Assembly (NCBI GenBank): GCA_040387195.1
Contig: JAZKEF010000012.1
Span: 62,001 to 126,000 of the forward strand
Source of the DNA: UKL13-3 sp040387195
GTDB taxonomy: Bacteria; Bacteroidota; Bacteroidia; UKL13-3
DNA length: 64,000 bases
Direction: 5' to 3'
Shown: positions 27,385-36,059 of the stretch, piece after piece
How positions within the stretch are numbered: the stretch's first letter is position 1
Layout of the letters: every line of letters begins with the position of its first letter
Made by a program: the position numbers and the translations under genes
Notes under the pieces: model-generated
Databases searched by the model: none
Told to the model about the DNA's origin: nothing
The model's input: the letters and a program-made list of their open reading frames with translations, nothing else

Positions 27385-28117
27385 ATTCTGCTAATTTTTG
27401 TTCAATTATATGATAAACTTTTTGTTTTAACGGCTCAACATCGTCCAATGTCATACCTACCGTGGAAATTGGTTCGTGCACATATTGGGTAATAACAGCC
27501 GGCCTAAATCTTAATTTTCCCTGATCGGGTAATGCCAGCCAATTTCCCATAATGGTTATGGGCAGCACCGGCCTTTGTGTTTCAATGGCCAGCCTGAAGG
27601 CTCCTTCCTTAAAACGTCCCAGCTTCGGGACTGTGGTGGGAATAGTTCCTTCCGGAAAAATAACAATACTTCTACTTTCCTTCTGAATCTGCTCTTTGGC
27701 TTGCTGAAATGCCCATACCGACTGACGAATATTTTTCCTGTCAACGGCAATATCAATTGTACGGAAAAAGATGCCGAACAATGGAATACGCGACAACTCG
27801 ATCTTTGCCATAAAGTTGATGAACATGGGAATTTTCACCGCCAGTGTTGGAATATCAAGATAAGAGGTATGGTTAGGTGTAACAATATAGGACTGCTTCC
27901 AGTCGACCGGTTTCTCTTCTATCTGTTTTACCCATAAACCTCCTGAAATAAAGAGCCACCATCCCCATACTTTACGGGTGATGTGTCCGGCACCATACCA
28001 TTCGCGTCTGCTAAAAAACAGTGCGAAAAAAGGATACAACACAATAAAACCGATGAGCGTTGAAATGCCAAAATAAATTGCGAATATGATTTTGAGAACA
28101 TCTTTTGCTTTAGTCAT
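27368..28117 (-). CDS. plsC: 1-acyl-sn-glycerol-3-phosphate acyltransferase
   Basis: A 249-residue membrane acyltransferase that makes phosphatidic acid. One N-terminal hydrophobic helix (FAIYFGISTLIGFIVLYPFFALFF) is followed by the catalytic NHTSYLD (HX4D) and the phosphate-binding FPEGT. Its 3' end overlaps gatC by 17 bases. The 145 bases upstream hold a run of simple GTTATTGG repeats and no gene. Confidence 0.9.
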   Translation of the reverse strand: MTKAKDVLKIIFAIYFGISTLIGFIVLYPFFALFFSRREWYGAGHITRKVWGWWLFISGGLWVKQIEEKPVDWKQSYIVTPNHTSYLDIPTLAVKIPMFINFMAKIELSRIPLFGIFFRTIDIAVDRKNIRQSVWAFQQAKEQIQKESRSIVIFPEGTIPTTVPKLGRFKEGAFRLAIETQRPVLPITIMGNWLALPDQGKLRFRPAVITQYVHEPISTVGMTLDDVEPLKQKVYHIIEQKLAEYGYFE

Positions 28118-28122
28118 CCTAT

Positions 28123-28160
28123 GGTTGTTATTGGTTACTTGTTATTCGGTTATTGGTTTA
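28123..28160. repeat. Degenerate GTTATTGGTT/GTTATTCGGT simple repeat
   Basis: GTTGTTATTGGTTACTTGTTATTCGGTTATTGGTTT contains three imperfect copies of a roughly 12-15 base unit between plsC and pyrE. It is noncoding and resembles in style the other simple repeats of the window. Confidence 0.45.
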
Positions 28161-28262
28161 TGCCTTCTTTTATATTTTCTGATTACTAAATCCTTTTCGT
28201 CTTTGTAAAAAAGTTGCGAGCTACTTAATACGGGTTGCGCGTTAATACTTCCTGCACACTCC

Positions 28263-28904
28263 TTACTGCCCCCACGTTGCGGGAGATTTTCTCCACTCAT
28301 TGAGCACGGCTACCTGTTCCGGTTTTACAATTCCCTTAGCTGCTGCCACATCAATCAATGTATTGTAATTACTCAATGAATAATACGGGCAGTTTTCGTT
28401 GGCAAACACCTCCTGTGCCAAATCAAAACCATAGGTAAAAATAGAAACCATACCCAATACCTCACATCCGTATTCTTTAAGATTTTGGACTGCCTGCAAA
28501 CTGCTTTTTCCGGTAGAAACCAAATCCTCCACAACCACAATTTTTTGTCCGGGGCGGATATCTCCTTCAACTTGTTTACCCATTCCGTGTTTTTTAGCTT
28601 CCGAGCGGATGTACCCGAATGGCAGGTTGATCTCATCAGCCACCAATGCACCAGGAGCTATCCCGGCAGTTGCAACTCCTACAATAGCCTCTGCGTCTTT
28701 AAATTTATCCTGAATAAGTTTACCTAATTGTTGTTTGATAAATGTTCTCGCCTCCGGAAACGAAAGGGAAAGCCTGTTATCGCTGTAAATGGGCGACTTC
28801 CATCCAGATGTCCATGTAAAGGGAGCGTCCGGACTGAGCTTAATGGCATTTATTTCTAATAAATATTCTGCTATCTTAGCAGCTGTAATATCATATTGTT
28901 GCAT
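28263..28904 (-). CDS. pyrE: Orotate phosphoribosyltransferase
   Basis: A 213-residue type I phosphoribosyltransferase of pyrimidine synthesis. The PRPP loop is IVVVEDLVSTGKSS, and SGWKSPIYSDNR is the usual orotate-site segment. The ATG at 28904 (MQQYDITAAKIAEYLLE) is preferred over upstream ATGs in the same frame because those would run through the divergent NUDIX gene. Only seven bases separate the two start codons. A TACATTTG -7-like element lies across them. Confidence 0.95.
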   Translation of the reverse strand: MQQYDITAAKIAEYLLEINAIKLSPDAPFTWTSGWKSPIYSDNRLSLSFPEARTFIKQQLGKLIQDKFKDAEAIVGVATAGIAPGALVADEINLPFGYIRSEAKKHGMGKQVEGDIRPGQKIVVVEDLVSTGKSSLQAVQNLKEYGCEVLGMVSIFTYGFDLAQEVFANENCPYYSLSNYNTLIDVAAAKGIVKPEQVAVLNEWRKSPATWGQ

Positions 28905-28908
28905 CAGG

Positions 28909-28916
28909 CAAATGTA
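28909..28916 (-). promoter_or_regulatory. Candidate -7 promoter element TAnnTTTG for pyrE
   Basis: TACATTTG on the minus strand ends four bases before the pyrE ATG and overlaps the start codon of the divergent NUDIX gene. If used, the pyrE message would have almost no leader. Confidence 0.35.
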
Positions 28917-29514
28917 TAAAATTTTCATCAACGAGAAGCCATTCATTATTGCAGACCTTTCGGAAGATGTGAGTGCATTTTCAGGTTGTAAAAGGGTGGA
29001 ACATCATCCTGCCAAAGTTGCCGAGCATATAAAAGACTGCGAGAGTCTTAAATCCAAGGGCATTTTAATGGTTACCGATGATACTGAATTTGCCTTTAAA
29101 GATTTTTACACACACTTTGTTCCCATTGAAGCTGCGGGTGGTGTGGTTTTTAATGACAACAAAGAGGTTTTACTGATTAAACGACTGGGTAAATGGGATT
29201 TACCAAAAGGAAAAATTGATGGAGGGGAAAGCGATGAGGAAGCTGGCCTGAGGGAGGTAGAAGAAGAATGCGGCATCAATGGTTTGAGCATAACCGAAAA
29301 ACTGCCCTCAACTTACCATTGCTATAAACAACATAACCACCGTTTCCTGAAGATTACTTATTGGTTTACGATGCATTGTACCGACAAACGCAAACTGGTA
29401 CCACAAAAAGAAGAACATATTACCGAAGCGATCTGGAAAGATTGGAAAACACTGGATATAGAATCGCTGGATACATATGAATCGGTGAGGGATTTATTAA
29501 AGGCAGTTGGGTAA
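28912..29514 (+). CDS. NUDIX hydrolase
   Basis: A 200-residue protein. The NUDIX box GX5EX7REUXEEXGU is complete as GGESDEEAGLREVEEECGI inside the segment beginning PKGKIDGGES, so it hydrolyses a nucleoside diphosphate linked to another group. About 70 residues precede the domain (FINEKPFIIADLSEDVSAF...). The ATG at 28912 gives MYKIFINEKPF; the longer open frame from 28789 would cover the pyrE start. Substrate is unknown. Confidence 0.88.
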   Translation: MYKIFINEKPFIIADLSEDVSAFSGCKRVEHHPAKVAEHIKDCESLKSKGILMVTDDTEFAFKDFYTHFVPIEAAGGVVFNDNKEVLLIKRLGKWDLPKGKIDGGESDEEAGLREVEEECGINGLSITEKLPSTYHCYKQHNHRFLKITYWFTMHCTDKRKLVPQKEEHITEAIWKDWKTLDIESLDTYESVRDLLKAVG

Positions 29515-29551
29515 CCCACTCAACCACCTCGATTTTGCTATCACAAAACCA

Positions 29552-29645
29552 CTCCTCCTGAAAGGAGGAGATTAAAAAACAAGCCTGCTTGTTTTCAATG
29601 ACTGCCCGCCTTGCAGGAGGGCGGAAAAAATTGCTGCAATTTTTT
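29552..29645. repeat. Cluster of four hairpins between NUDIX and DUF559 genes
   Basis: Four inverted repeats follow one another: CTCCTCCT-GAA-AGGAGGAG (29552-29570), AAAACAAGC-CT-GCTTGTTTT (29576-29595), CCGCC...GGCGG (29606-29624), and AAAAAATTGC-T-GCAATTTTTT (29625-29645). The last is terminator-like on both strands. The flanking genes converge here, so at least one hairpin may end transcription, but four in 95 bases is more than a terminator needs. Confidence 0.7.
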
Positions 29646-29671
29646 CGGGTGGTGGGGCCCGCAAGACCTTA

Positions 29672-30031
29672 TCAATGTTCAAAATGTTTGCGTATCTCAT
29701 CTAACGCCCAATCGGTATTCTCAAAAACATACTGATTCTCAAACCTCAACACCTTTATCCCGACTTCTCTTAAAAACGCATCTCTTTCGTTATCTCTTTC
29801 CTGTTGAAGCAGATTCAAGTGATATGCTCCATCCAGTTCAATTGCCAACATTTCGCTGTAATAGAAAAAATCAACAATATAATATTCAATGCTGTGTTGT
29901 CTTCTAAATTTGCGTCCTTCCAGCTGCGCTTGTTTCAGGTAATTCCATAAATATGCTTCCGCAGAAGTCCCATTGTTGCGCAAGTGTTTGCGAACTGGTG
30001 TTAGTTTAGAAGGTGAATGACGGGGTTTCAC
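29672..30031 (-). CDS. DUF559 endonuclease-domain protein
   Basis: A 119-residue protein of the very-short-patch-repair-like DUF559 family. The nuclease core is visible: RNNGTSAEAYLWNYLKQAQLEGRKFRRQH, YIVDFFYYSEMLAIELDG with the acidic residues, and VLRFENQYVF. The start is GTG. Such genes are small, scattered and often next to repeated noncoding sequence; here a hairpin cluster lies directly downstream. No methylase partner is present. Confidence 0.87.
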   Translation of the reverse strand: MKPRHSPSKLTPVRKHLRNNGTSAEAYLWNYLKQAQLEGRKFRRQHSIEYYIVDFFYYSEMLAIELDGAYHLNLLQQERDNERDAFLREVGIKVLRFENQYVFENTDWALDEIRKHFEH

Positions 30032-30128
30032 GTTGGGGTTTGATAATAATTTAAGTTATATAGGGATCGGTATTCCTTTTGATTTCGGTGTTTGTTCCTT
30101 CGCTCGGTATTCGAATGTATCCTTCCGT

Positions 30129-30755
30129 CTACTTCTTCATCCACCCACTCATCCATTCCTGCATTTTGCCCATTCCCTCTTTCATTTGTTTGCCCCACTG
30201 TTCAAGGTTTTCTTTAGTGAGCTCCTGCGCTTTTTCCGCTGCACTTTGTAATTCAACTATTTTCTCCTGAATTTCCTTTCTGGCTTTTTCCGATTCTTCT
30301 TTTACTTCCATTTTAGCCAGTGCAAATTGCAATTGTACTATTTCCAATCCTGTTCTAATTGCTTTCGAATTGTTTTCAAACAATTCCATCATGTAACCAT
30401 AGTTTCCATGGTAAGCCAGCTTACCGGCTGCAAACACTTCCTGCAATGCCATATCTATCTTCTTACGCTGCTCTTCAAACATTTCTTTCCCTTCTGCTTT
30501 TCCCAGATTTAACTGCAGGTTCAACTCCTCCAGCTTGCTGCGCAATTTTGTTGCATTTTCTTCTGCTACATCTGTGGCCTTATCTAGGTTGGTTTTCATT
30601 GACTCCATAAGTGAACGCAGTTGTGTCTTCTGCTTTTCAAATGCTTCCACTGCATCCATCTTTCCCATTGAAAACTGCATACGCATTTCCTCGAGTGATT
30701 GTTTCCAGTTGGTAAATAACTGCTTAAACTGTTCTTCTGCTTGTTTAGTATCCAT
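30129..30755 (-). CDS. Coiled-coil protein with three internal repeats
   Basis: A 208-residue, highly charged, all-helical protein without signal or membrane segment. Three related segments recur: residues 25-43 (MQFSMGKMDAVEAFEKQK), 80-98 (LQLNLGKAEGKEMFEEQRK) and 142-160 (LQFALAKMEVKEESEKARK), each followed by heptad-like sequence. The C-terminus WMSGWMKK is amphipathic. I do not recognise a named family. It looks like a helical scaffold or apolipoprotein-like protein, but that is a guess from composition. Confidence 0.7.
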   Translation of the reverse strand: MDTKQAEEQFKQLFTNWKQSLEEMRMQFSMGKMDAVEAFEKQKTQLRSLMESMKTNLDKATDVAEENATKLRSKLEELNLQLNLGKAEGKEMFEEQRKKIDMALQEVFAAGKLAYHGNYGYMMELFENNSKAIRTGLEIVQLQFALAKMEVKEESEKARKEIQEKIVELQSAAEKAQELTKENLEQWGKQMKEGMGKMQEWMSGWMKK

Positions 30756-30856
30756 GTTATGGTTGATAAAGTTATTAGGTTGTTGAGTGAATGGTTATTT
30801 ATTGCGAGTTGAATATTCAAATGTATTCCCTGTTTTTTTATTTGCACATCTGCACA

Positions 30857-31315
30857 TCAGTATTTCACCTCTTTGGGTAAATAAGGTGCGGCATTGCCCC
30901 CATTGCGAATAAGGTCTCTAACTACCGATGAGCTGATAGGCGTATACTCCGGATCGCACATTAAAAAAATAGATTCAATATGATTGCTCACCAGCTTATT
31001 CATTTGTGCAATGTTCTTTTCATAATCAAAATCGCTCATGTTGCGCAAGCCACGCAGGATATAGTTGGCACCGATCTTCTGGCAAAAATCTACGGTTAAT
31101 CCCTCATAGGATTCCACCCGAACTGTAGCCACATTTTTAAAGATCTCTTTGATCCAGTTTTCACGCTGTTCCAATGGAAACAATGTTGATTTTGAACTAT
31201 TGTGTCCGATACCGATCACCACTTCATCAAACAACGGAATAGCGCGTTCCAATATATTTAGATGACCAACAGTTATGGGATCAAATGTTCCCGGGAATAA
31301 TGCAATACGTTTCAT
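30857..31315 (-). CDS. coaD: Phosphopantetheine adenylyltransferase
   Basis: A 152-residue nucleotidyltransferase for the fourth step of coenzyme A synthesis. The opening ALFPGTFDPITVGHLNI carries the T/HXGH site and ISSSVVRDLI is the family's ISSTxVR motif. GLRNMSDFDYE also matches. It is on the minus strand between two unrelated minus-strand genes. Confidence 0.96.
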   Translation of the reverse strand: MKRIALFPGTFDPITVGHLNILERAIPLFDEVVIGIGHNSSKSTLFPLEQRENWIKEIFKNVATVRVESYEGLTVDFCQKIGANYILRGLRNMSDFDYEKNIAQMNKLVSNHIESIFLMCDPEYTPISSSVVRDLIRNGGNAAPYLPKEVKY

Positions 31316-31365
31316 ATATACGATTTAACAATACGAATATGGCAAATGAAAACTGATTAATAAGA

Positions 31366-33930
31366 TTACTTCAGTATTTTTTTCACCAGAGGAGCTTTTA
31401 TTCCCTCCACGTATACCAGCACAAAATATACCCCCTTACCCCAATCTGCTGTTTGGATCTGCAGTTTTTCATTCACCTCATGTGTGGCATACATTCTTTG
31501 TCCGCTGGTATTAACCACCGACAACCGTTCATATTTATATTGGCCGGGCAACTCAATATTTACTGATTCTGTTAAAGGCACAGGATACACTTTAACTTGG
31601 GCCGGCATACTACTGTTCCGTTCAAACAAACCTATCGGATCCGGGTTTTTCTTAAATAAACTCTTCACATCGTAACTCATAGCGGAACGCGCAAATGTTC
31701 CTGCAATAATTTTGTAGTTAACAGAATCGTAATCCAGATCGAACACCGGAAACACCGGCATATTGTTTCCCATCCTGTTCCAGGTGGCTCCCGAATCGAT
31801 GGTGATGTATACTCCACCATCGGTAGCTACTGCCAGTATGCTATCATTTTTATCAAATGAAAGCACATCATTAATAGCAAAGGTTGGCAGGTTGCCCGAA
31901 ATATTTTCCCAGGTTGTTCCATTGTCTGTTGAACGATGAATATGAGGGATTGTATCATCACTCCGGTAACCCGAATGAGTCACGTAAATAAGATTTGAAT
32001 CCAGAAATGAAGTTGCAAAATTGGTAACATACCTATCCGGTAATGTTGTAGTAATATTTTGCCATGTATCTCCTTCATTGGTACTGCGCCATACATTACC
32101 ATCACTGGTTCCTGCGTAAACATGCTTAGACGTTACTTCGTGTTGTTTCAGTGCCGAAATGGTATGGAAAGATGCTCCAAAAATATTGCCATCGGTAAGG
32201 TCGGGACTTATTTTTTGAAAGAATGGAAAACCATAATCATCGGCCTTGTATACATATTGTGTTCCTAAAAATGCGCTGCGGTTATGCTTACTCAGCAAAT
32301 AAGGGGAATCCCAATTCTTACGGTCTGTTTCGCCCACACCATCAGTGGCTGATGTAAAATTAATACCCTTTTGCAGGGAATAATAAATCCTTCCGTTTTG
32401 TGTGGATGCCCATATGATATCCTCATCCGTATTGGAGAATTCTGTCCTAAATCCATCTCCTCCTAATACACGCCCCCAGTCATTCAGCATTGTTGCATTA
32501 CCCCTTGAGGTACCTTGATCCTGCGCACCTCCATAATATACACCTGGCTCCCATGGATTAACACTTACATGGTAAAATTGTGTAATGGGAAAATTACTAA
32601 GTTTATTCCAATTCACTCCGCCATCTGTTGTTTTATAAACTCCGCCATCAGTTGCCAGCAAATAAGAGGATGCCGATAGAAAATGGAGGTCGTGCTTGTC
32701 GGCATGCACAATATATTGATACCACTCCGGAGCTCCGTAATCCCAATTGCTACCACCATCTTTTGATTCCCAAAGATCAACTCCCTGCAACAAAATATGG
32801 TTCACATTATACGGATTCACCCTCACCTCACCGAAGTACCAACCAAACCCTCCCAAAGCTGTAGAGTCAATATCGGAAGTATTAAGTGCCTGCCAGCTAG
32901 TCCCGGATGTAGTACTCCTGTAAATCCCCTGCAATTGCAATTGTTGATTCACAACCGAAGCAAAAAGTGTGTTGGGTTGGGTTGGATGCAACTCCACGTT
33001 TACTTTACACCATGGTTTGGGGGGCAATCCTGTGGTAAGCTCTCCCCATGTATTTCCTCCATCTACACTTTTATACAAACCCGTTGTATTACCGTAAACG
33101 ATGCTCTCTTTGTTGGTACGGATTCTGCGCATCGTTGTGGCATACATTACCTGGGAATTACCTGGGTGAATGACTACATCCATGGCTCCGGTTTCATTGT
33201 CTACATATAAAACACTGCTCCATGTAACACCGCCATCTGTACTTTTATACACACCTTTATGATTGTCCCTGCGCATCAAAAAACCCATTGTTGCTGCAAA
33301 CACAATTTGACTATTGGATGGATCTATAGCAATTTTAGCCACTACTCCCGTTTTTGATAACCCTAGATACGACCAATTTTCACCTCCATTGGTCGATTTA
33401 TAGATTCCATTTCCGGTAAAGGCTGTAAAGGCTGTCGAAGGATCTCCGGTACCGGCATACATAATATTGGGATTGGATTTATCTATGGTAATACACCCTA
33501 TTGAGAGGTATGCTGTACTATCAAACACCGGTCTCCAGTTATTGCCACCATCAGTTGATTTATAAATTCCTCCGTAAACACTTCCTGCAAATATGATATT
33601 GCTATTGGTTGGATGAACCGCCAAACACACAATACGCCCACCTATATTTGTCGGTCCTTCCTGCACCCAGGTCCCAGAAAAGGGATTTGTTTTAGCGTGT
33701 TTATGCATACCCATCCTGCACTCATCAATGGCCTTATTAAATGCATGTATATCCATGGTAAATTCGGGATAATTACGCGCCATTTCAAAATACTCATACG
33801 GAGCCATTTTGTCGTCTCCTTCCTTTTGCTGCTCTGTTTGCTGTTTGTCCTTAAGCAATTCCGTTTGCCAATAATAATAGGCTACGGTGCATAACAACAG
33901 CACAAGCAGTATGGGTACTAATCTTTTCAT
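31366..33930 (-). CDS. Large secreted beta-propeller (BNR/VPS10-like) protein with type IX sorting domain
   Basis: An 854-residue exported protein. An N-terminal hydrophobic segment (LVPILLVLLLCTVAYYYW) acts as signal or anchor. Many Asp-box/BNR repeats of the form IYKSTDGGxxW (for example near residues 126, 176, 227, 285 and beyond) make up sialidase/VPS10/GH74-like propeller blades. The C-terminal 80 residues (KVYPVPLTESVNIELPG to LVKKILK) are a type IX sorting domain, so the protein is probably carried across the outer membrane. No catalytic residues can be assigned; it may be structural or adhesive. Confidence 0.88.
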   Translation of the reverse strand: MKRLVPILLVLLLCTVAYYYWQTELLKDKQQTEQQKEGDDKMAPYEYFEMARNYPEFTMDIHAFNKAIDECRMGMHKHAKTNPFSGTWVQEGPTNIGGRIVCLAVHPTNSNIIFAGSVYGGIYKSTDGGNNWRPVFDSTAYLSIGCITIDKSNPNIMYAGTGDPSTAFTAFTGNGIYKSTNGGENWSYLGLSKTGVVAKIAIDPSNSQIVFAATMGFLMRRDNHKGVYKSTDGGVTWSSVLYVDNETGAMDVVIHPGNSQVMYATTMRRIRTNKESIVYGNTTGLYKSVDGGNTWGELTTGLPPKPWCKVNVELHPTQPNTLFASVVNQQLQLQGIYRSTTSGTSWQALNTSDIDSTALGGFGWYFGEVRVNPYNVNHILLQGVDLWESKDGGSNWDYGAPEWYQYIVHADKHDLHFLSASSYLLATDGGVYKTTDGGVNWNKLSNFPITQFYHVSVNPWEPGVYYGGAQDQGTSRGNATMLNDWGRVLGGDGFRTEFSNTDEDIIWASTQNGRIYYSLQKGINFTSATDGVGETDRKNWDSPYLLSKHNRSAFLGTQYVYKADDYGFPFFQKISPDLTDGNIFGASFHTISALKQHEVTSKHVYAGTSDGNVWRSTNEGDTWQNITTTLPDRYVTNFATSFLDSNLIYVTHSGYRSDDTIPHIHRSTDNGTTWENISGNLPTFAINDVLSFDKNDSILAVATDGGVYITIDSGATWNRMGNNMPVFPVFDLDYDSVNYKIIAGTFARSAMSYDVKSLFKKNPDPIGLFERNSSMPAQVKVYPVPLTESVNIELPGQYKYERLSVVNTSGQRMYATHEVNEKLQIQTADWGKGVYFVLVYVEGIKAPLVKKILK

Positions 33931-33963
33931 AAGGGTTATGTTTTATTTCAATAAATGTACATT

Positions 33964-35496
33964 TTATCCTGAAGAATCCACGCTGAGTTTATGCAGCACT
34001 TGTGGAATCATGTCGATAATATCGCTTGCAATCATGGTTTGATTTCCATTGCTCACCCACTTATCGGCACATGCACCATGTACAAAAACACCCATAATTG
34101 CAGCCTCCTCAGCAGTATAATGTTGGGCAAGTAAACTTGTGATGATTCCCGTTAACACATCTCCACTGCCTGCGGTTGCCAGTGCCGCATTACCCGAGCT
34201 GTTAAAATATGTTTTCCCATCAGGCATAGCGATGCTTGTGTGAGCACCCTTTAAAACCACCACCACATTATAACGTTGTGCAAAAACACGCTGCTTGTGC
34301 AACCGTTCGAAACTATTGTTGCTATGCCCCGCAAGCCTGTCAAATTCTTTGGGATGCGGTGTGATGATACATTGCCCCGGGAAAGTACCATCTGCTTGTT
34401 GTAGTATTGCTGCTATAATATTCAAAGCATCAGCATCAATAACAACCGGCTGGTGCAACTGGTTTAAAAACTGAATCAACCCTGTTTGCGTGTATTCGCC
34501 CGTACCTATTCCCGGCCCCACTCCCACTGCACTGTATAAGGATGTTTGAGGGAAATTCCGAAGTTCAAATACCTCATCATCTGTAAACACCATTGCTTCC
34601 GGTAATGCTGTTTGCATCACCGTATATCCTACTTTTGGAATAAAAACAGAAAGCAATCCGCAACCTGTTCGCAAAGCCGCTTTTGACGTAAGGATAGCAG
34701 CTCCCAGTTTTCCATAACCTCCGGCCGCTATCAGCACATGTCCAAATGTTCCTTTATGACTGAATTTTGAACGTGTTTTAACAATCTTTTTCACCATTGG
34801 TTCCGTGATGTAAAAATGATGGGCCGGTACAGAGGGAAGAAATTGTGGATGCAGCCCAATGTCGAGAATGTTAACATCACCCGTACATTCATGGCATTCG
34901 GCATGCATAAATGATTTTTTTGGTACCTCAAACGTAAGGGTGCAATCAGCCTTTACGATAGAATGATTTAAAATTTCTTCGATATCATTTACTTCTGCGG
35001 GTAATCCGCTCGGAATATCAATAGCCACCACATATGCTTCCGACTCATTTATCAAATCAATCAGCATGACCATTAATCCCTCGGGGGGACGATTTAACCC
35101 ACTGCCAAACAAAGCATCAACCACCAGCAGATTTTTTGTAATAACCGGAATATCCTCTTTTGAAAGAATCTCTTTTACTGTTACACCTTCAGGTATTCTT
35201 TGTCTGTTAGTTTTAAAATCTGCAGTAGTTTTGGCCCCTGCAGTTAGCATACAAATTGCTACTTTAATTCCCTGCTGAACCAATAACCGCGCAATGGCCA
35301 TTCCGTCACCACCATTGTTTCCGGGACCACAACAAACCATCACTGAAGAAAGCATTTGCCGGGTTTTCAATATTCTCTCAATTTCCTCAGCACACCGTAA
35401 TGCCGCTCGTTCCATCAAATCTAGCGAGGAAATGGGTTCATGCATCATCGTGTATGCATCCCAATCTTTAATTTGTTGTGAAGTGAGGAGTTTCAT
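33964..35496 (-). CDS. nnrD: Bifunctional NAD(P)H-hydrate epimerase/dehydratase
   Basis: A 510-residue fusion that repairs hydrated NAD(P)H. The N-terminal epimerase (YjeF_N, about 1-215) has CCGPGNNGGDGMAIARLL and DALFGSGLNRP. The C-terminal ADP-dependent dehydratase (about 225-510) has HKGTFGHVLIAAGG, VVIDADALN and the ATP-site GSGDVLTGI. The ATG at 35496 gives MKLLTSQQIKDWD, the family's usual start, and a TACTTTCG element lies just upstream; the longer frame to 35526 is rejected. It follows rsmD. Confidence 0.94.
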   Translation of the reverse strand: MKLLTSQQIKDWDAYTMMHEPISSLDLMERAALRCAEEIERILKTRQMLSSVMVCCGPGNNGGDGMAIARLLVQQGIKVAICMLTAGAKTTADFKTNRQRIPEGVTVKEILSKEDIPVITKNLLVVDALFGSGLNRPPEGLMVMLIDLINESEAYVVAIDIPSGLPAEVNDIEEILNHSIVKADCTLTFEVPKKSFMHAECHECTGDVNILDIGLHPQFLPSVPAHHFYITEPMVKKIVKTRSKFSHKGTFGHVLIAAGGYGKLGAAILTSKAALRTGCGLLSVFIPKVGYTVMQTALPEAMVFTDDEVFELRNFPQTSLYSAVGVGPGIGTGEYTQTGLIQFLNQLHQPVVIDADALNIIAAILQQADGTFPGQCIITPHPKEFDRLAGHSNNSFERLHKQRVFAQRYNVVVVLKGAHTSIAMPDGKTYFNSSGNAALATAGSGDVLTGIITSLLAQHYTAEEAAIMGVFVHGACADKWVSNGNQTMIASDIIDMIPQVLHKLSVDSSG

Positions 35497-35503
35497 ACAT
35501 CCC

Positions 35504-35511
35504 CGAAAGTA
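35504..35511 (-). promoter_or_regulatory. Candidate -7 promoter element TAnnTTCG before nnrD
   Basis: TACTTTCG on the minus strand, seven bases before the ATG at 35496 and just after the rsmD stop. Confidence 0.35.
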
Positions 35512-35525
35512 CAAAATAAAGGTCA

Positions 35526-36059
35526 CTAAACCTTAAAGAAACTAAAAGCCGATTGGCCGTATATGCGCTTATCAAAAAATCCGGGTTCTTTATCCAAATC
35601 CAGTAAACTTTCATGTTCCACTACCAGCCATCCTTTTTCAGTAAGCAGTTGTTTGGACTGCACAATACGCGGTATTTCTATAATTTGTTTATGGGCATAA
35701 GGAGCATCCGCAAAAATAATATCATACTTTTCCGGAGCATTGTTGAGGAAAGCAAAGGCATCTTTTTTTATAACCTGAAGTGCTGCAAGTTTCAACTTTT
35801 CTTTTACGCTTTTGATAAAGGATATACATTTTTCATTGATATCAACAGCCGTAACTTTTGTAGCACCCCTCGAAGCAAATTCATACGCAATATTTCCGGT
35901 TCCACTAAAAACGTCAAGCACATTCAGCTCGTCTAAATCAAAATTATTTTCAATTATGTTGAACAGACTTTCCTTAGCCCGGTCGGTTGTGGGACGCACA
36001 GGCAGACCTTTAGGAGGTTGAATTAAAATACTTCTATGTGTACCGCTAACTATTCGCAC
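35526..36059 (-). CDS. rsmD: 16S rRNA (guanine966-N2)-methyltransferase
   Basis: A 177-residue SAM methyltransferase. It starts MRIVSGTHR with PVRPTTDRAKESLFNI, the RsmD signature; motif I is DVFSGTGNIAYEFASRG. The catalytic motif, usually DPPF/Y, reads FADAPYAHK, a mild divergence with the final Pro-Tyr retained. Its start overlaps the DUF3822 stop by ten bases, which is the common arrangement in this phylum. Confidence 0.94.
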   Translation of the reverse strand: MRIVSGTHRSILIQPPKGLPVRPTTDRAKESLFNIIENNFDLDELNVLDVFSGTGNIAYEFASRGATKVTAVDINEKCISFIKSVKEKLKLAALQVIKKDAFAFLNNAPEKYDIIFADAPYAHKQIIEIPRIVQSKQLLTEKGWLVVEHESLLDLDKEPGFFDKRIYGQSAFSFFKV

